This document shows, in pieces, positions 63,301-64,000 of a stretch of 64,000 bases of DNA; position 1 is the stretch's first letter; each line of letters starts with the position of its first letter. The position numbers were made by a program, and so were the translations under genes. The stretch is from Paralichthys olivaceus (taxonomy: Eukaryota > Chordata > Actinopteri > Pleuronectiformes > Paralichthyidae): NCBI RefSeq assembly GCF_024713975.1, contig NC_091100.1, forward strand, positions 14,414,001 through 14,478,000, written 5' to 3'. A model generated the notes under the pieces. It did not search any database. It was not told the DNA's origin and worked only from the letters and a program-made list of their open reading frames with translations.

Positions 63301-64000
63301 CCACTCTGTCATTCCCAATCCTTAACAAAGAGTGATGGTTCCAAAACTAATCCAGATTCAGATCAGAAATGAGTTATGAAAGGTTCCTCGCTGTTTCACA
63401 GTCATATACATTTTGGAAGACATATGACAAACATCTTTTCTGGTTTATTTACTTTGCTTGGTTGTTTCTTTTAATAATGATGATGTTGTTTAAAACAGTA
63501 TTGGATTATTCATAGAGGCATGTTTTGGGCACAATGCATCTGCTCACAGACACGTGATGCCACATGACGTTTGGACAGTCTGAAACCAACACGGTGAACT
63601 GTCTGGCCACACAGTTGACTGATAGTCCAGCTGACAGCCATGGAAACATGAATAAGACAGGACTTGATGGGACATTACGATAAGGTGTCCTTTAGATTCC
63701 CCATGTTTCTTGTGATGGAAGGAGAGTGTTGACAGCGTGTGGCTTTTCTGTGACATTTGCTAATGACACAGACCTTTCTAGCTGCTGTGGGTAATGTTAT
63801 GGTGACATTTCACTCAAGAACATTTCAATCATATATCATACAGTAGTAAACTCAGTGTTACGTCCTTTGTGAACTTTCCAAAGGCAAGAATGTCACACCA
63901 ATCTAAAACATGCAATGTTAAAGGAAATGTTAGGACTTGATGGCATATGAAGTAATAACACAAAAAAAGCGGAACCGCAGCCGAGAACACGAGGTATTAA

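Larger units (their letters stand above)
58304..64000. other. rab11fip intron 3 to the window edge
   Basis: No further exon compatible with the phase-0 donor at 58303 was recognised. It contains a long hairpin (59516-59623), an X-box-like site (60668-60681), CA/GT tracts, a G run and two R1 repeats. A small exon could have been missed. Confidence 0.5.

Overview
The window reads as nuclear DNA from a percomorph teleost fish. It has short exons in long AT-rich introns, dense CA/GT microsatellites, and several interspersed repeats familiar from spiny-rayed fishes. It also carries a cluster of lipocalins of the fish tributyltin-binding / saxitoxin-tetrodotoxin-binding type. No bacterial, viral or organelle sequence was seen.

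Layout. (1) 1-5338: no recognisable coding exon; one SINE-like repeat at about 2.84-3.01 kb. (2) 5347-15289, plus: palm3 (paralemmin-3), rebuilt as seven coding exons with consistent splice phases (434 codons), ending in a prenylation/palmitoylation box. (3) 18118-25904, plus: four tandem, intronless lipocalin genes (A-D), each with its own TATA box. B and C lie in a recent direct duplication of about 1.8 kb. (4) 30103-36506, plus: misp3, an AKAP2/MISP-family cytoskeletal protein, as one 2.4-kb exon plus two short conserved 3' exons (849 aa). (5) 43518-50290, minus: a ten-exon type I membrane protein with three Ig-like domains (445 aa), best matched to HIDE1 (human C19orf38). (6) 52883 to beyond 58303, plus: the first three coding exons of a class II Rab11-FIP (rab11fip4-like). 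The rest of the gene lies off the right edge or was not recognised.

palm3 and misp3 are also neighbours in human 19p13.12, and HIDE1 lies elsewhere on 19p13, so this is a rearranged piece of a conserved block. The lipocalin cluster sits inside the palm3-misp3 interval. The gene products do not form one pathway: palm3 and misp3 act at membranes and actin, the lipocalins are secreted carriers, the Ig protein is probably an immune-cell surface receptor, and Rab11-FIP serves recycling endosomes.

Most notable: the intronless lipocalin array with replacement changes clustered in one copy; a nearly perfect 38-bp hairpin with wobble-only deviations in a rab11fip intron; complementary CA and GT repeats flanking palm3 exon 3, the GT tract abutting a 3' splice site; and a three-Ig-domain HIDE1-like receptor with no tyrosine in its tail. 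All exon models come from reading splice signals and phase by eye; no alignment or transcript data were available.
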